In this document: positions 36,572-45,061 of the stretch, piece by piece
Position numbering within the stretch: position 1 is the stretch's first letter
How the letters are laid out: every line of letters begins with the position of its first letter
Assembly (NCBI RefSeq): GCF_040932005.1
Contig: NZ_CP162414.1
Span: 268,501 to 332,500 of the forward strand
Length of the DNA: 64,000 bases
Origin: Aestuariibius sp. HNIBRBA575
GTDB lineage: Bacteria; Pseudomonadota; Alphaproteobacteria; Rhodobacterales; Rhodobacteraceae
Direction: 5' to 3'
The notes under the pieces: model-generated
What the model was told of the DNA's origin: nothing
What the model saw: the letters and a program-made list of their open reading frames with translations, nothing else
The model's database searches: none
Made by a program: the position numbers and the translations under genes

Positions 36572-38548
36572 GTGACACATTCATCTGCGCCCAATGCGGT
36601 GCCAGACTCAATTCCAGCTCTGCTGGCACGCAACGTAGCCGCACACGGGGGCAAAGCCGCCTATCGTGAAAAGGAATTCGGGATCTGGCAGAGCTGGACT
36701 TGGGCAGAAGCTGCTGAGGAAATCGATGCATTGGCGATGGGGCTGATTGCAATCGGATTGAACGAAGGCGACCACGTCGCGATTATCGGGCGCAATCGTC
36801 CGGCCATGTATTGGTCGATGATTGCCGCACAGAAAGCGGGCGCCGTACCCGTGCCGCTGTATCAGGACGCGGTTGCCGAAGAAATGGCATATGTTCTGGA
36901 ACATTGTGGCGCACGGTTTGTGATCGCAGGGGATCAGGAACAGGTCGATAAGGTGATCGAAGTACAGGAAACTGTGCATGGGATCGACCAGATCATCTAT
37001 GTCGATAAACGCGGTTTGCGCAAATACGACCACACACACATGAACGCGATGGAAGATGTCCAAGCCGAAGGTCGTGCCGGGCATTTCCGTCTGGAACCTC
37101 TGATGCAGGAACGCGTTGCCAAGCTGACGCTCGATAGCAAATGTGTGATGCTTTATACTTCTGGCACCACCGGCCGCCCCAAAGGCGTGGTGATGTCCAA
37201 CAGAAACATCATCGAAACATCGCGCAATTCGTCAGAGTTTGACCATTTGCGCGCCGGTGACGAAGTGCTGGCCTATTTGCCGATGGCATGGGTTGGGGAT
37301 TTCATTTTCTCGATCGGTCAGGCGATGTGGACGGGGTTCTGTGTGAACTGCCCAGAAAGCGCGTCGACGATGAAAACCGACATGCGTGAAATTGGGCCGA
37401 CCTATTTCTTTGCGCCGCCACAAGTGTTTGAAAGCCATCTGACCGAAGTCATGATCCGCATGGAAGACGCCAGCAAGCTGAAGCAATGGCTGTTTCACCA
37501 TTATATGGATGTTGCGCGTCGGGTTGGTCCGAAAATTCTTGATGGTAGCAATGTCGGCGGATTGGATCGTCTGCGCTATGCGCTGGGCAAACTTTTCATC
37601 TATGGCCCGCTCAAAAACACGCTTGGCCTTAGCCGCGTGCGCGTTGGTTACACCGCGGGCGAAGCAATCGGTCCTGAATTGTTCAGCTTTTACAGATCCT
37701 TGGGGATCAACCTAAAGCAGCTATATGGCCAGACCGAAGCCTCTGTTTTCATTACACAGCAACCTGATGGTCAGGTGCGTTCTGACACTGTTGGTGTGCC
37801 AAGTCCGGGTGTTGAGCTGAAAATCGAAGATTCAGGCGAAGTGTTCTACCGCTCGCCCGGGACTTTTGTGGAATATTACAAAAACCCCGAAAGCACCGCA
37901 TCGACCAAAGATGCCGAAGGTTGGGTCGCGACTGGGGATGCCGGGTTTATCGAAAAATCCAGCGGCCATCTGCGGATCATCGACCGGATCAAAGACGTGG
38001 GCAAAATGGCCAATGGGTCCATGTTCGCGCCAAAATTCGTGGAAAACAAACTCAAGTTTTTCCCGAACGTTTTGGAAGCGGTCATGTTTGGCAACGGGCG
38101 CGACAATTGCGTGGCCTTTATCAATATCGACCTGACGGCAGTGGGCAACTGGGCAGAGCGCAACAACATCGCTTATGCGTCCTACCAAGAGCTGAGCCAG
38201 AATGAGCAAGTGTTGGAAACCATTCGCGAACATGTCGAAGAGGTGAACAAAAGCGTCGCCCAAGACGAGATGTTGAATGGGTGCCAAGTTCACCGGTTCT
38301 TGGTTTTGCACAAAGAGTTGGATGCGGATGACGGCGAAATGACCCGAACCCGCAAAGTGCGTCGCCGGATCGTAGAAGAGAAGTTTTCTGATTTGATTAC
38401 AGGTCTCTATAGTGGCGCCGCCGACGTTTATACCGAAACCGAAGTCACCTACGAAGACGGTCGCAAAGGCGCGATCAAGGCGACACTGAAGCTGATGGAT
38501 GCCAAAACATTCCCAGCGACAGGAACGATTGGGATGGCCGCGGAATGA
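36572..38548 (+). CDS. AMP-forming long-chain acyl-CoA synthetase-like ligase
   Basis: The 658-residue ANL-superfamily enzyme activates a carboxylic acid with ATP and CoA. The P-loop YTSGTTGRPKG is at 195-205; further motifs are the A5-like YGQTEAS, the A7 ATGDAGFIE and the A8 RIKDVGKMANG. Length and the fragment HYMDVARRVG place it among the long-chain (FadD15/FAA1-like) synthetases. I use GTG 36572, which has GGGAGGA upstream; the frame is open 44 codons further but with poor sequence. The stop overlaps the start of the Liv ATPase gene by four bases, so ligase and transporter are coupled. Substrate unknown. Confidence 0.88.
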   Translation: MTHSSAPNAVPDSIPALLARNVAAHGGKAAYREKEFGIWQSWTWAEAAEEIDALAMGLIAIGLNEGDHVAIIGRNRPAMYWSMIAAQKAGAVPVPLYQDAVAEEMAYVLEHCGARFVIAGDQEQVDKVIEVQETVHGIDQIIYVDKRGLRKYDHTHMNAMEDVQAEGRAGHFRLEPLMQERVAKLTLDSKCVMLYTSGTTGRPKGVVMSNRNIIETSRNSSEFDHLRAGDEVLAYLPMAWVGDFIFSIGQAMWTGFCVNCPESASTMKTDMREIGPTYFFAPPQVFESHLTEVMIRMEDASKLKQWLFHHYMDVARRVGPKILDGSNVGGLDRLRYALGKLFIYGPLKNTLGLSRVRVGYTAGEAIGPELFSFYRSLGINLKQLYGQTEASVFITQQPDGQVRSDTVGVPSPGVELKIEDSGEVFYRSPGTFVEYYKNPESTASTKDAEGWVATGDAGFIEKSSGHLRIIDRIKDVGKMANGSMFAPKFVENKLKFFPNVLEAVMFGNGRDNCVAFINIDLTAVGNWAERNNIAYASYQELSQNEQVLETIREHVEEVNKSVAQDEMLNGCQVHRFLVLHKELDADDGEMTRTRKVRRRIVEEKFSDLITGLYSGAADVYTETEVTYEDGRKGAIKATLKLMDAKTFPATGTIGMAAE

Positions 38549-39363
38549 CCAATACAGCAGAATCCTTTGTCACTCCGGACGGGCGCACCATTGGCGGCGT
38601 CATGATGGAAATGAAAAATATCACCCTGCGATTTGGCGGTGTGGTTGCGATCAAAGACATCTCTTTTGACATTCGCGAAGGCGAAATTCGCGCGATCATT
38701 GGGCCAAACGGCGCCGGGAAATCGTCGATGCTGAACGTAATCAGCGGGTTCTATCATCCGCAAGAAGGCGAAGTTTGGTATCACGGGTCAAAACGCCCAT
38801 CGATGCGGCCCTATCAGGTGGCGCAACAGGGCATCGCCCGGACGTTCCAAAACATCGCCCTGTTCGAAGGCATGTCAGTGCTGGACAACGTGATGACCGG
38901 CCGTTTGACGCATATGAAATCCGGCCTGTTTGCCCAAGCGTTGTGGAAAGGCAAAGCCGAGCGAGAAGAAACCGCTAACCGGGAAGTCGTTGAAAAGATT
39001 ATCGACTTTTTGGAAATCCAAGCCATTCGTAAAACCCCTGTTGGGCGTTTGCCTTATGGTTTGAAAAAACGTGTCGAATTGGCGCGTGCGCTGGCGGCGG
39101 AACCAAAGCTGTTGCTGTTGGATGAACCCATGGCGGGTATGAACGTCGAAGAAAAAGAGGACATGAGCCGCTTTATTCTGGATGTGAATGACGAATTTGG
39201 CACCACAATCGCCCTGATCGAACACGATATGGGTGTGGTGATGGATCTGTCCGACCGCGTGGTTGTGATGGATTACGGCAAAAAAATCGGCGACGGCACA
39301 CCCGACGAGGTGCGCAATAACCAAGACGTCATCGACGCATATTTGGGGGTGGCACATGACTAA
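38545..39363 (+). CDS. Branched-chain amino acid-type ABC transporter ATPase (LivG-like)
   Basis: The 272-residue ATPase has Walker A GPNGAGKS (residues 53-60), Q-loop region RTFQNIALF, signature LPYGLKKRVELARAL (a LivG-type variant of LSGGQ), Walker B LLLLDEPMAGM and the switch His in LIEHDMGVV. The LivG C-terminal end GTPDEVRNNQDVIDAYLG is typical. Its ATG is inside the ligase stop (ATGA), and the permease follows at 47 bp. It works with the second ATPase at 43163-44005. Called Liv-type by family, but ligand is not necessarily an amino acid. Confidence 0.93.
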   Translation: MTNTAESFVTPDGRTIGGVMMEMKNITLRFGGVVAIKDISFDIREGEIRAIIGPNGAGKSSMLNVISGFYHPQEGEVWYHGSKRPSMRPYQVAQQGIARTFQNIALFEGMSVLDNVMTGRLTHMKSGLFAQALWKGKAEREETANREVVEKIIDFLEIQAIRKTPVGRLPYGLKKRVELARALAAEPKLLLLDEPMAGMNVEEKEDMSRFILDVNDEFGTTIALIEHDMGVVMDLSDRVVVMDYGKKIGDGTPDEVRNNQDVIDAYLGVAHD

Positions 39364-39410
39364 ACAGCTGCATCAATCCCAAACATTCGTTTCAATCAGG
39401 GAGGCCTATC

Positions 39411-40409
39411 ATGCCGACTGAATTTCTATATGGCGTCGAAGTCCTGCTGAACGGGCTCATGGCGGGTGTTCTTTATGCTCTGGTCGCGCTGGGTTTCGTT
39501 CTGATCTACAAAGCATCCGGAATTTTCAACTACGCCCAAGGGGTTATGGCGCTTTTCGCGGCGTTGACTTTGGTCGGTATAATGGAAGGGCAGATCCCAT
39601 TTGCCCATATCATCAACGCCACATTTGGCACTGAGCTGCACCATTTCGGCTGGCATGCGCCTGCGTTACTGGCGATTTTGCTGACGGTTGGCGTGATGGT
39701 GATTTTCGCCTGGCTTGTGCAACAATTCATCTTTCGCCACTTGGTTGGGCAGGAACCGATTATTCTGTTCATGGCCACGATCGGGCTTGCTTACTTCTTA
39801 GAAGGTGTGGGCGATCTGATGTGGGGGTCTGAGATCAAGAAACTGGACGTGGGTCTGCCACAGGGTGGGTCTATATGGCTCGAAGAAGCGACAGCCGGTC
39901 TGGGTGACGATAAATTCTACGGGTTCTTTATCGATAAACTCGACATGGTGGCGACTTTGGTTGCGGCAATCCTGGTGATCGGGCTGGTGATTTTCAGCCA
40001 ATACACAAAACAGGGCCGTGCAATGCGGGCTGTGGCGGATGACCACCAGGCGGCTCTGTCGGTTGGCATTTCCCTGAACTTTATCTGGGTTCTGGTGTGG
40101 TCGCTGGCCGGGTTCGTGGCGCTGGTTGCAGGCATCATGTGGGGTGCAAAATCCGGTGTGCAATTCTCGCTGTCTTTGATCGCACTTAAGGCGTTGCCGG
40201 TGCTGATGCTGGGCGGATTTACATCCATCCCCGGTGCCATTGTCGGCGGTTTGATCATCGGTGTCGGTGAAAAATTGTTCGAATTCCTGATCGGCGCGCC
40301 GTTCCTTGGGGGGGCCACTGAAAACTGGTTCGCCTATGTTCTGGCACTGTTGTTCCTCGTCTTCCGGCCTCAGGGTCTGTTCGGCGAAAAGATCATCGAA
40401 AGGGTCTAA
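39411..40409 (+). CDS. Liv-type ABC transporter permease (LivH-like)
   Basis: The 332-residue inner-membrane permease has about eight hydrophobic segments, starting with VLLNGLMAGVLYALVALGF, a signature of LivH proteins. The EAA-type loop is near YTKQGRAMRAVADDHQAALSVGI and the family block SIPGAIVGGLIIG follows. It is longer than E. coli LivH (308 aa) because of a loop around 145-165 (GLPQGGSIWLEEATAGLGDD). GGGAGG precedes the ATG. It is followed two bases later by a small membrane protein gene. Confidence 0.92.
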   Translation: MPTEFLYGVEVLLNGLMAGVLYALVALGFVLIYKASGIFNYAQGVMALFAALTLVGIMEGQIPFAHIINATFGTELHHFGWHAPALLAILLTVGVMVIFAWLVQQFIFRHLVGQEPIILFMATIGLAYFLEGVGDLMWGSEIKKLDVGLPQGGSIWLEEATAGLGDDKFYGFFIDKLDMVATLVAAILVIGLVIFSQYTKQGRAMRAVADDHQAALSVGISLNFIWVLVWSLAGFVALVAGIMWGAKSGVQFSLSLIALKALPVLMLGGFTSIPGAIVGGLIIGVGEKLFEFLIGAPFLGGATENWFAYVLALLFLVFRPQGLFGEKIIERV

Positions 40410-40411
40410 GC

Positions 40412-40663
40412 ATGAACAAGTTGATCGCTATCATCTGTGTTGTGTCTTGGTCCGGGTTCTGGGCGTTCGGATATATCGCCCTAACCACCCAAGTGCATGA
40501 TTCAATACAACTCACCATCGCAGCTTTGTTGGCATTTGCCGGCTTGATAACTGGGATATCCGCCTATTTTCGACTGGCACAATTCGCCGAAGAAAATGGC
40601 ATGTCACACCGGGCAGGGGGCGCAATCGTGTTCCATAAAAATAACGGACAGGAGATCGGCTGA
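40412..40663 (+). CDS. Small membrane protein of unknown function in the Liv-type operon
   Basis: An 83-residue protein with two predicted membrane helices (about 4-26 and 34-54) and a polar tail (NGMSHRAGGAIVFHKNNG). I do not recognise it. It starts two bases after the livH-like stop, and its TGA overlaps the ATG of the livM-like gene (TGATG at 40661-40665), so it is embedded in the operon and very likely translated. It could be a transporter accessory subunit or an assembly factor; E. coli-type Liv systems have no such gene. Confidence 0.7.
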   Translation: MNKLIAIICVVSWSGFWAFGYIALTTQVHDSIQLTIAALLAFAGLITGISAYFRLAQFAEENGMSHRAGGAIVFHKNNGQEIG

Positions 40664-41739
40664 TGTTTTATCGTGAAGCGGGTGATTTCAAAACCTCATA
40701 CCAAGAAGACAGCCAAACCTTTCCGATCAAGTTTGATCGCTACCGGTACTTCTTTGTTCTGATCGTCGCGTTCGGCGTGTTGCCATTCCTGATGAATGAT
40801 TACTGGGCCAGCTCTTTCTTTGTGCCGTTCATGATCTACGCGATCGCGGCGATTGGTCTGAACATTCTGGTGGGTTTCGGTGGCCAAGTGTCGCTGGGAA
40901 CCGGTGGATTTATGGCCGTGGGCGCCTATGCCTGCTATAAATTGATGACGTCCTTTCCTGAGGTGTCGATCATCATCCACGTCATTCTGGCAGGGGGCAT
41001 AACCGCCGGTGTCGGGGTCCTGTTCGGCCTGCCAAGCCTGCGGATCAAAGGGTTCTATCTGGCTGTGGCAACGTTGGCAGCGCAGTTTTTCCTTGTGTGG
41101 TTGTTCAACAAGGTGCCGTGGTTCTACAACTATTCCGCATCTGGTCAGATCAACGCACCTGAACGCAGTGTTTTTGGGATCATCGTCACAGGGCCAAACA
41201 CGGATGCGTGGGCCAAGTATATGATTTGCCTGATTTTCCTGACCGTTGCTGCACTGATTGCCCGCAACCTGACGCGGGGATCCATTGGACGTAAATGGAT
41301 GGCGATCCGGGATATGGACATCGCGGCTGAAATCATCGGCGTGAACCCATTGACGGCCAAATTGACGGCCTTTGCGGTTAGCTCTTTCTTTATTGGGGTG
41401 TCCGGCGCGTTGTTCTTTGCGGTCTATCTGGGCGCTGTTGAAGTTGGCGAAGCGTTTGGCATCACCAAATCATTCCTGGTGTTGTTCATGATCATCATCG
41501 GCGGGCTTGGATCAATCTTTGGATCCTTTGCCGGGGCTGCGTTCCTGGTCTTGCTGCCGGTTGTGTTGAAACTGGTGGGCGTGGATCTGCTGGGCTGGCC
41601 GACAGATATCGTGGCGCACATCCAGCTGGTGATTGTGGGCGGCCTGATCGTGCTGTTCCTGATCCTTGAACCACATGGGCTGGCGCAATTGTGGCGCGTC
41701 GCCAAAGAAAAACTGAGACTCTGGCCGTTCCCACACTGA
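40663..41739 (+). CDS. Liv-type ABC transporter permease (LivM-like)
   Basis: The 358-residue permease has an N-terminal cytoplasmic stretch (FKTSYQEDSQTF), then about eight to nine membrane segments. IGLNILVGFGGQVSLGTGGFMAVGAYA is the LivM hallmark region, and GRKWMAIRDMDIAAEIIGVN is the coupling loop. It partners the LivH-like permease. The start overlaps the upstream small gene by one base. It is followed by a 73-bp gap containing the ribosome site GGGAGGA for the binding-protein gene. Confidence 0.92.
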   Translation: MFYREAGDFKTSYQEDSQTFPIKFDRYRYFFVLIVAFGVLPFLMNDYWASSFFVPFMIYAIAAIGLNILVGFGGQVSLGTGGFMAVGAYACYKLMTSFPEVSIIIHVILAGGITAGVGVLFGLPSLRIKGFYLAVATLAAQFFLVWLFNKVPWFYNYSASGQINAPERSVFGIIVTGPNTDAWAKYMICLIFLTVAALIARNLTRGSIGRKWMAIRDMDIAAEIIGVNPLTAKLTAFAVSSFFIGVSGALFFAVYLGAVEVGEAFGITKSFLVLFMIIIGGLGSIFGSFAGAAFLVLLPVVLKLVGVDLLGWPTDIVAHIQLVIVGGLIVLFLILEPHGLAQLWRVAKEKLRLWPFPH

Positions 41740-41812
41740 GGAGAGTGGGCGGCACCATGAGACGACCGGGAAAATCCGGCAACCAAGGTCAACCATAGGG
41801 AGGATATGACCG

Positions 41813-43096
41813 ATGAAAATGACCAAACTTGCAGCCGTGGCTGTGGCAGGCGCCGTAAGCGCCGGTGTAGCATCCGCAGATCTGGTGATCCCAGATTTGT
41901 CTTACCGGACAGGCCCATACGCCGCGGGCGGGATTCCTTTCTCGGACGGTTATCAGGACTACTTTGCCCTGCTGAACGCCCGTGATGGCGGGATCGGCGG
42001 CGAAGCCATTCGCCTGATCGAATGCGAAACCGGCTATAACACCGAAAAAGGTGTGGAATGCTACGAAAGCACCAAAGGCGAAGGCGCGCTGGTTTATCAA
42101 CCGCTGTCCACAGGTATCACCTATCAGCTGATCCCACGTACCGAAGTTGACGGCATTCCGCTTCATACGATGGGCTATGGCCGTACATCTGCGGCGAACG
42201 GCGAAATCTTCCGTAATGTGTTCAACTATCCTGCGAACTACTGGGATGCGGCATCGGTTGCTGTGAACTATCTGAGCGATGAAAACGGTGGCAGCCTAGA
42301 AGGCAAAACCATCGCGCTGCTGTATCACAACTCTGCTTACGGTAAGGAACCAATCCGCACGCTGGAAATTCTGTCCGAACAGATGGGTTTTGAATTGACC
42401 CAACTGGCTGTTGACCACCCCGGTCAGGAACAGAAATCACAGTGGCTTCAGATCCGTCGCGAACGTCCTGATTACGTTCTGATGTGGGGCTGGGGCGTGA
42501 TGAACCAAGTTGCGATCCAAGAAGCGGCCAACGTGAACTTTCCTATGGAAAACTTCATCGGCAACTGGTGGTCCGGTGCGGAACATGACGTGATCCCTGC
42601 GGGTGACGCGGCCAACGGCTACAAATCGTTGAACATGAACCGTATTGGCGAATTGCCGGTCTTTGCTGAAATCCAGACACATGTTGTGGATGCGGGCAAT
42701 GCAGCGGGTGACGGATCAAATGTTGGGTCCGTTCTGTACACACGCGGCATGTATGCAGCGATCCTAGCGGCCGAAGCGATTGCAAAGGCTCAGGAAATCC
42801 ACGGTGTTTCCGACATTACCCCAGCGATGATGCGCGACGGTATGGAAGCGTTGGAAATGACAGCTGCGCGGATGGACGAACTGGGTGCGCCCGGTGTTGG
42901 TCCTGAATTCTCCGTGTCCTGTTCTGATCACGGTGGGTCCGGTATGGGCATCGTTCAGCAATGGGACGCAAGTGCCATGCAGTGGAATGCTCTGACTGAT
43001 TATCTGGAATCAGATCAATCCGTTATCGCGCCATTGGTGGCCGAAGATTCCGCTGCCTTTGCTGCGGAAAACAACATCACCGCTGGCTGTAACTAA
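41813..43096 (+). CDS. Periplasmic substrate-binding protein of Liv-type ABC transporter
   Basis: The 427-residue precursor has a cleavable signal peptide (residues 1-22, ending VASA). The type 1 periplasmic binding-protein fold shows GPYAAGGIPFSDGYQDYFALLNARDGG and LLYHNSAYGKEPIRTLE. It is longer than LivJ (367 aa in E. coli), and has two cysteines in CETGYNTEKGVEC and two more near the C-terminus (SVSCSD and AGCN). The ligand is not predictable; coupling to acyl-CoA ligases suggests an acid rather than branched-chain amino acids. A downstream hairpin separates it from the second ATPase gene. Confidence 0.9.
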   Translation: MKMTKLAAVAVAGAVSAGVASADLVIPDLSYRTGPYAAGGIPFSDGYQDYFALLNARDGGIGGEAIRLIECETGYNTEKGVECYESTKGEGALVYQPLSTGITYQLIPRTEVDGIPLHTMGYGRTSAANGEIFRNVFNYPANYWDAASVAVNYLSDENGGSLEGKTIALLYHNSAYGKEPIRTLEILSEQMGFELTQLAVDHPGQEQKSQWLQIRRERPDYVLMWGWGVMNQVAIQEAANVNFPMENFIGNWWSGAEHDVIPAGDAANGYKSLNMNRIGELPVFAEIQTHVVDAGNAAGDGSNVGSVLYTRGMYAAILAAEAIAKAQEIHGVSDITPAMMRDGMEALEMTAARMDELGAPGVGPEFSVSCSDHGGSGMGIVQQWDASAMQWNALTDYLESDQSVIAPLVAEDSAAFAAENNITAGCN

Positions 43097-43103
43097 GCCT
43101 TTT

Positions 43104-43131
43104 GCGCGGGCCTGAAACCTTGGGCCCGCGC
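43104..43131 (+). terminator. Intra-operon hairpin after the binding-protein gene
   Basis: A 9-bp GC-only perfect stem (43104-43112 with 43123-43131) with 10-nt loop is followed by TCTTTTCT. Placed between the binding-protein and last ATPase genes, it may cause partial termination or stabilise the upstream mRNA, raising binding-protein output relative to ATPase. Confidence 0.6.
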
Positions 43132-43162
43132 GTCTTTTCTGACTTTCTATTGGAGCGCTGAA

Positions 43163-44005
43163 ATGCTGGATGCGACGCCGACCAATCCCGCCAATGCAGA
43201 GACCGAAAATCTGCTGGAGCTGAACAATATCGAGGTGATCTATAATCACGTGATCCTTGTGCTGAAAGGTGTGTCCCTGTCTGTGCCCAAAGGCGGAATC
43301 ACCGCCCTGCTGGGGGGGAATGGCGCCGGAAAAACCACAACCCTAAAGGCGATTTCCAACCTGCTGCGGTCTGAACGTGGCGAAGTCACCAAAGGGTCGA
43401 TCCTGTATCGCGGGGAAACCGTGCAGGACAAACAGCCCTCTGATTTGGTGAAACGCGGCGTGATCCAAGTGATGGAAGGCCGCCATTGTTTTGAACACCT
43501 GACCATCGAGGAAAACCTGCTGACCGGCGCCTATACCCGGTCTGATGGGTCCGGCGCGGTTAACGCCGATCTGGAAATGGTTTATGAATATTTCCCACGT
43601 CTGAAAGAGCGCCGTAAATCGCAGGCGGGTTACACGTCTGGTGGGGAACAGCAAATGTGTGCCATGGGGCGCGCATTGATGTCACGGCCCGAAACGATCC
43701 TGCTGGATGAACCTTCCATGGGGCTGGCGCCACAGCTGGTGGAACAGATTTTTGAGATCGTGAAAAACGTCAACGAAGGCGAAGGCGTGACGTTCTTGTT
43801 GGCCGAACAGAACACCAATGTGGCGCTGCGCTATGCGCATCAGGGCTACATCCTTGAAAACGGGCGTGTCGTCATGGAAGGCCCCGCCGCAGAGCTGCGC
43901 GAAAATCCAGATGTGAAAGAATTCTATCTTGGTGTGTCTGATGACGGTCGCAAAAGCTTTCGTGACGTGCGGTCCTATCGTCGCCGGAAACGTTGGTTGG
44001 CGTGA
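43163..44005 (+). CDS. Liv-type ABC transporter ATPase (LivF-like)
   Basis: The 280-residue ATPase has Walker A GGNGAGKT (51-58), signature YTSGGEQQM, Walker B ILLDEPSMGL, and switch region LLAEQNTNVAL, where Gln-Asn replace the usual His as in LivF proteins. The first 20 residues are an extra acidic lead, and the C-terminal 25 residues (DDGRKSF..RRRKRW) are basic and unusual. It is the last gene of the operon; a minus-strand gene converges from 14 bases downstream. Together with the LivG-like protein it powers the importer. Confidence 0.93.
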   Translation: MLDATPTNPANAETENLLELNNIEVIYNHVILVLKGVSLSVPKGGITALLGGNGAGKTTTLKAISNLLRSERGEVTKGSILYRGETVQDKQPSDLVKRGVIQVMEGRHCFEHLTIEENLLTGAYTRSDGSGAVNADLEMVYEYFPRLKERRKSQAGYTSGGEQQMCAMGRALMSRPETILLDEPSMGLAPQLVEQIFEIVKNVNEGEGVTFLLAEQNTNVALRYAHQGYILENGRVVMEGPAAELRENPDVKEFYLGVSDDGRKSFRDVRSYRRRKRWLA

Positions 44006-44019
44006 TTGCAGCGCGCAGA

Positions 44020-44967
44020 TCAATCGCCGGGCATGATCCGGATGGTTGGTCGGTGCGCGTATCGCCGCCCCCGACTTGGGGGTTTGCGGCTGACATCCGA
44101 TTGCATCGCGGGGCCCAATTCCATATCTGGCGCGGGCTGCGCGGCGCGCATTTCCTCAATACGTTCAATGGCTTCTGCACGGGTGTTGCGAATGTTGGGG
44201 CGCATATCCTTGGCTTCGTAGCGCAGGCGAATGTCGGCTTCGGTTTCGCTGTCAGGCGCATAACGGGCCGCCCCCAATGCGTAGCTGGCATTCAGATGTT
44301 GATTGCGCGCGGTGAACTGCACCCAGGCCGCCGGGTCGATCCGGGTTCCGGTGTAGTTATACAGCAGATACCAGCGATGATGCGACGGGCGCATCGCCTC
44401 TTCGATCCAGTTGTGGATGTCGTTGACGTCGCGCGAATGTTCAAACGTCACACCGGACAGATCGACCTCAAAGATGTCGTTCTCAACGTCTTGGTGGAAC
44501 CGCTGAACAAAGTCCGCCTTGTGGTAGTTGGGGATGTGATTGGGGCGTGCCAGGCGGGTCGATTGCCGGGTTTTCAGATGTTCCAGCGCCGTTACGCGAC
44601 TGGGAAACAGGTTGGACACAGCGCGATCCGTGCCTTTGTTGCGCTCGATTTGCGCCACCGTATCAGGATCCGCGTCAAACCGGATTGTGGCCATGGAATG
44701 CGCCTCGCTCAGATCGCGCCCACGTCGGGTGAACGCAAACCAGGCATCCCCATCGATGCGATAATCCTGCGTGTTGACCATAAAAAACCACAGCGGTTCG
44801 CCGGTTTCCAGCAGCCGCTCTTCGATCCTGTCATAAAACGCATTCACATCCGCAGTTGTATGGAAATACAGCCCGGTGAACGTGATTTCCACGATCAGCA
44901 ACGCCTCGTGAATGGTGATCCGCGGATCAAGCGCATCAGCGGTGAAAGTGTCGGAATACGTCGTCAT
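44020..44967 (-). CDS. Protein of unknown function with two tandem copies of one domain
   Basis: The 315-residue cytoplasmic protein is not recognised. It is an internal duplication: residues 25-131 and 165-270 align with shared patterns G..F....DVN....IEE, W...., RID..AW..FT.R and A..R...D..T. The domain has alternating strands and helices, reminiscent of a STAS-like fold, but I cannot prove this. A basic tail follows (PPSRGRRYAHRPTIR). Start at ATG 44967 has GAGG about six bases upstream; an ATG at 44979 is also in frame. It lies between the Liv operon and the PaaK-like ligase, divergent from the latter, so a regulatory role for either is possible. Confidence 0.7.
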   Translation of the reverse strand: MTTYSDTFTADALDPRITIHEALLIVEITFTGLYFHTTADVNAFYDRIEERLLETGEPLWFFMVNTQDYRIDGDAWFAFTRRGRDLSEAHSMATIRFDADPDTVAQIERNKGTDRAVSNLFPSRVTALEHLKTRQSTRLARPNHIPNYHKADFVQRFHQDVENDIFEVDLSGVTFEHSRDVNDIHNWIEEAMRPSHHRWYLLYNYTGTRIDPAAWVQFTARNQHLNASYALGAARYAPDSETEADIRLRYEAKDMRPNIRNTRAEAIERIEEMRAAQPAPDMELGPAMQSDVSRKPPSRGRRYAHRPTIRIMPGD

Positions 44968-45061
44968 ACTGGGCCTCATATCTTGGGCGCAGCTGTGACA
45001 AATTTAGAAACATCCCACAATGTCGCTTGGTGTCGCGGCAAAGATAAGAAATGGTAGAAAC

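Noticed and set aside
43993..45057. Open frame of 354 codons on the plus strand over the two-domain gene
   Set aside because: The opposite strand has better codon character and internal protein duplication; the plus frame is a shadow.
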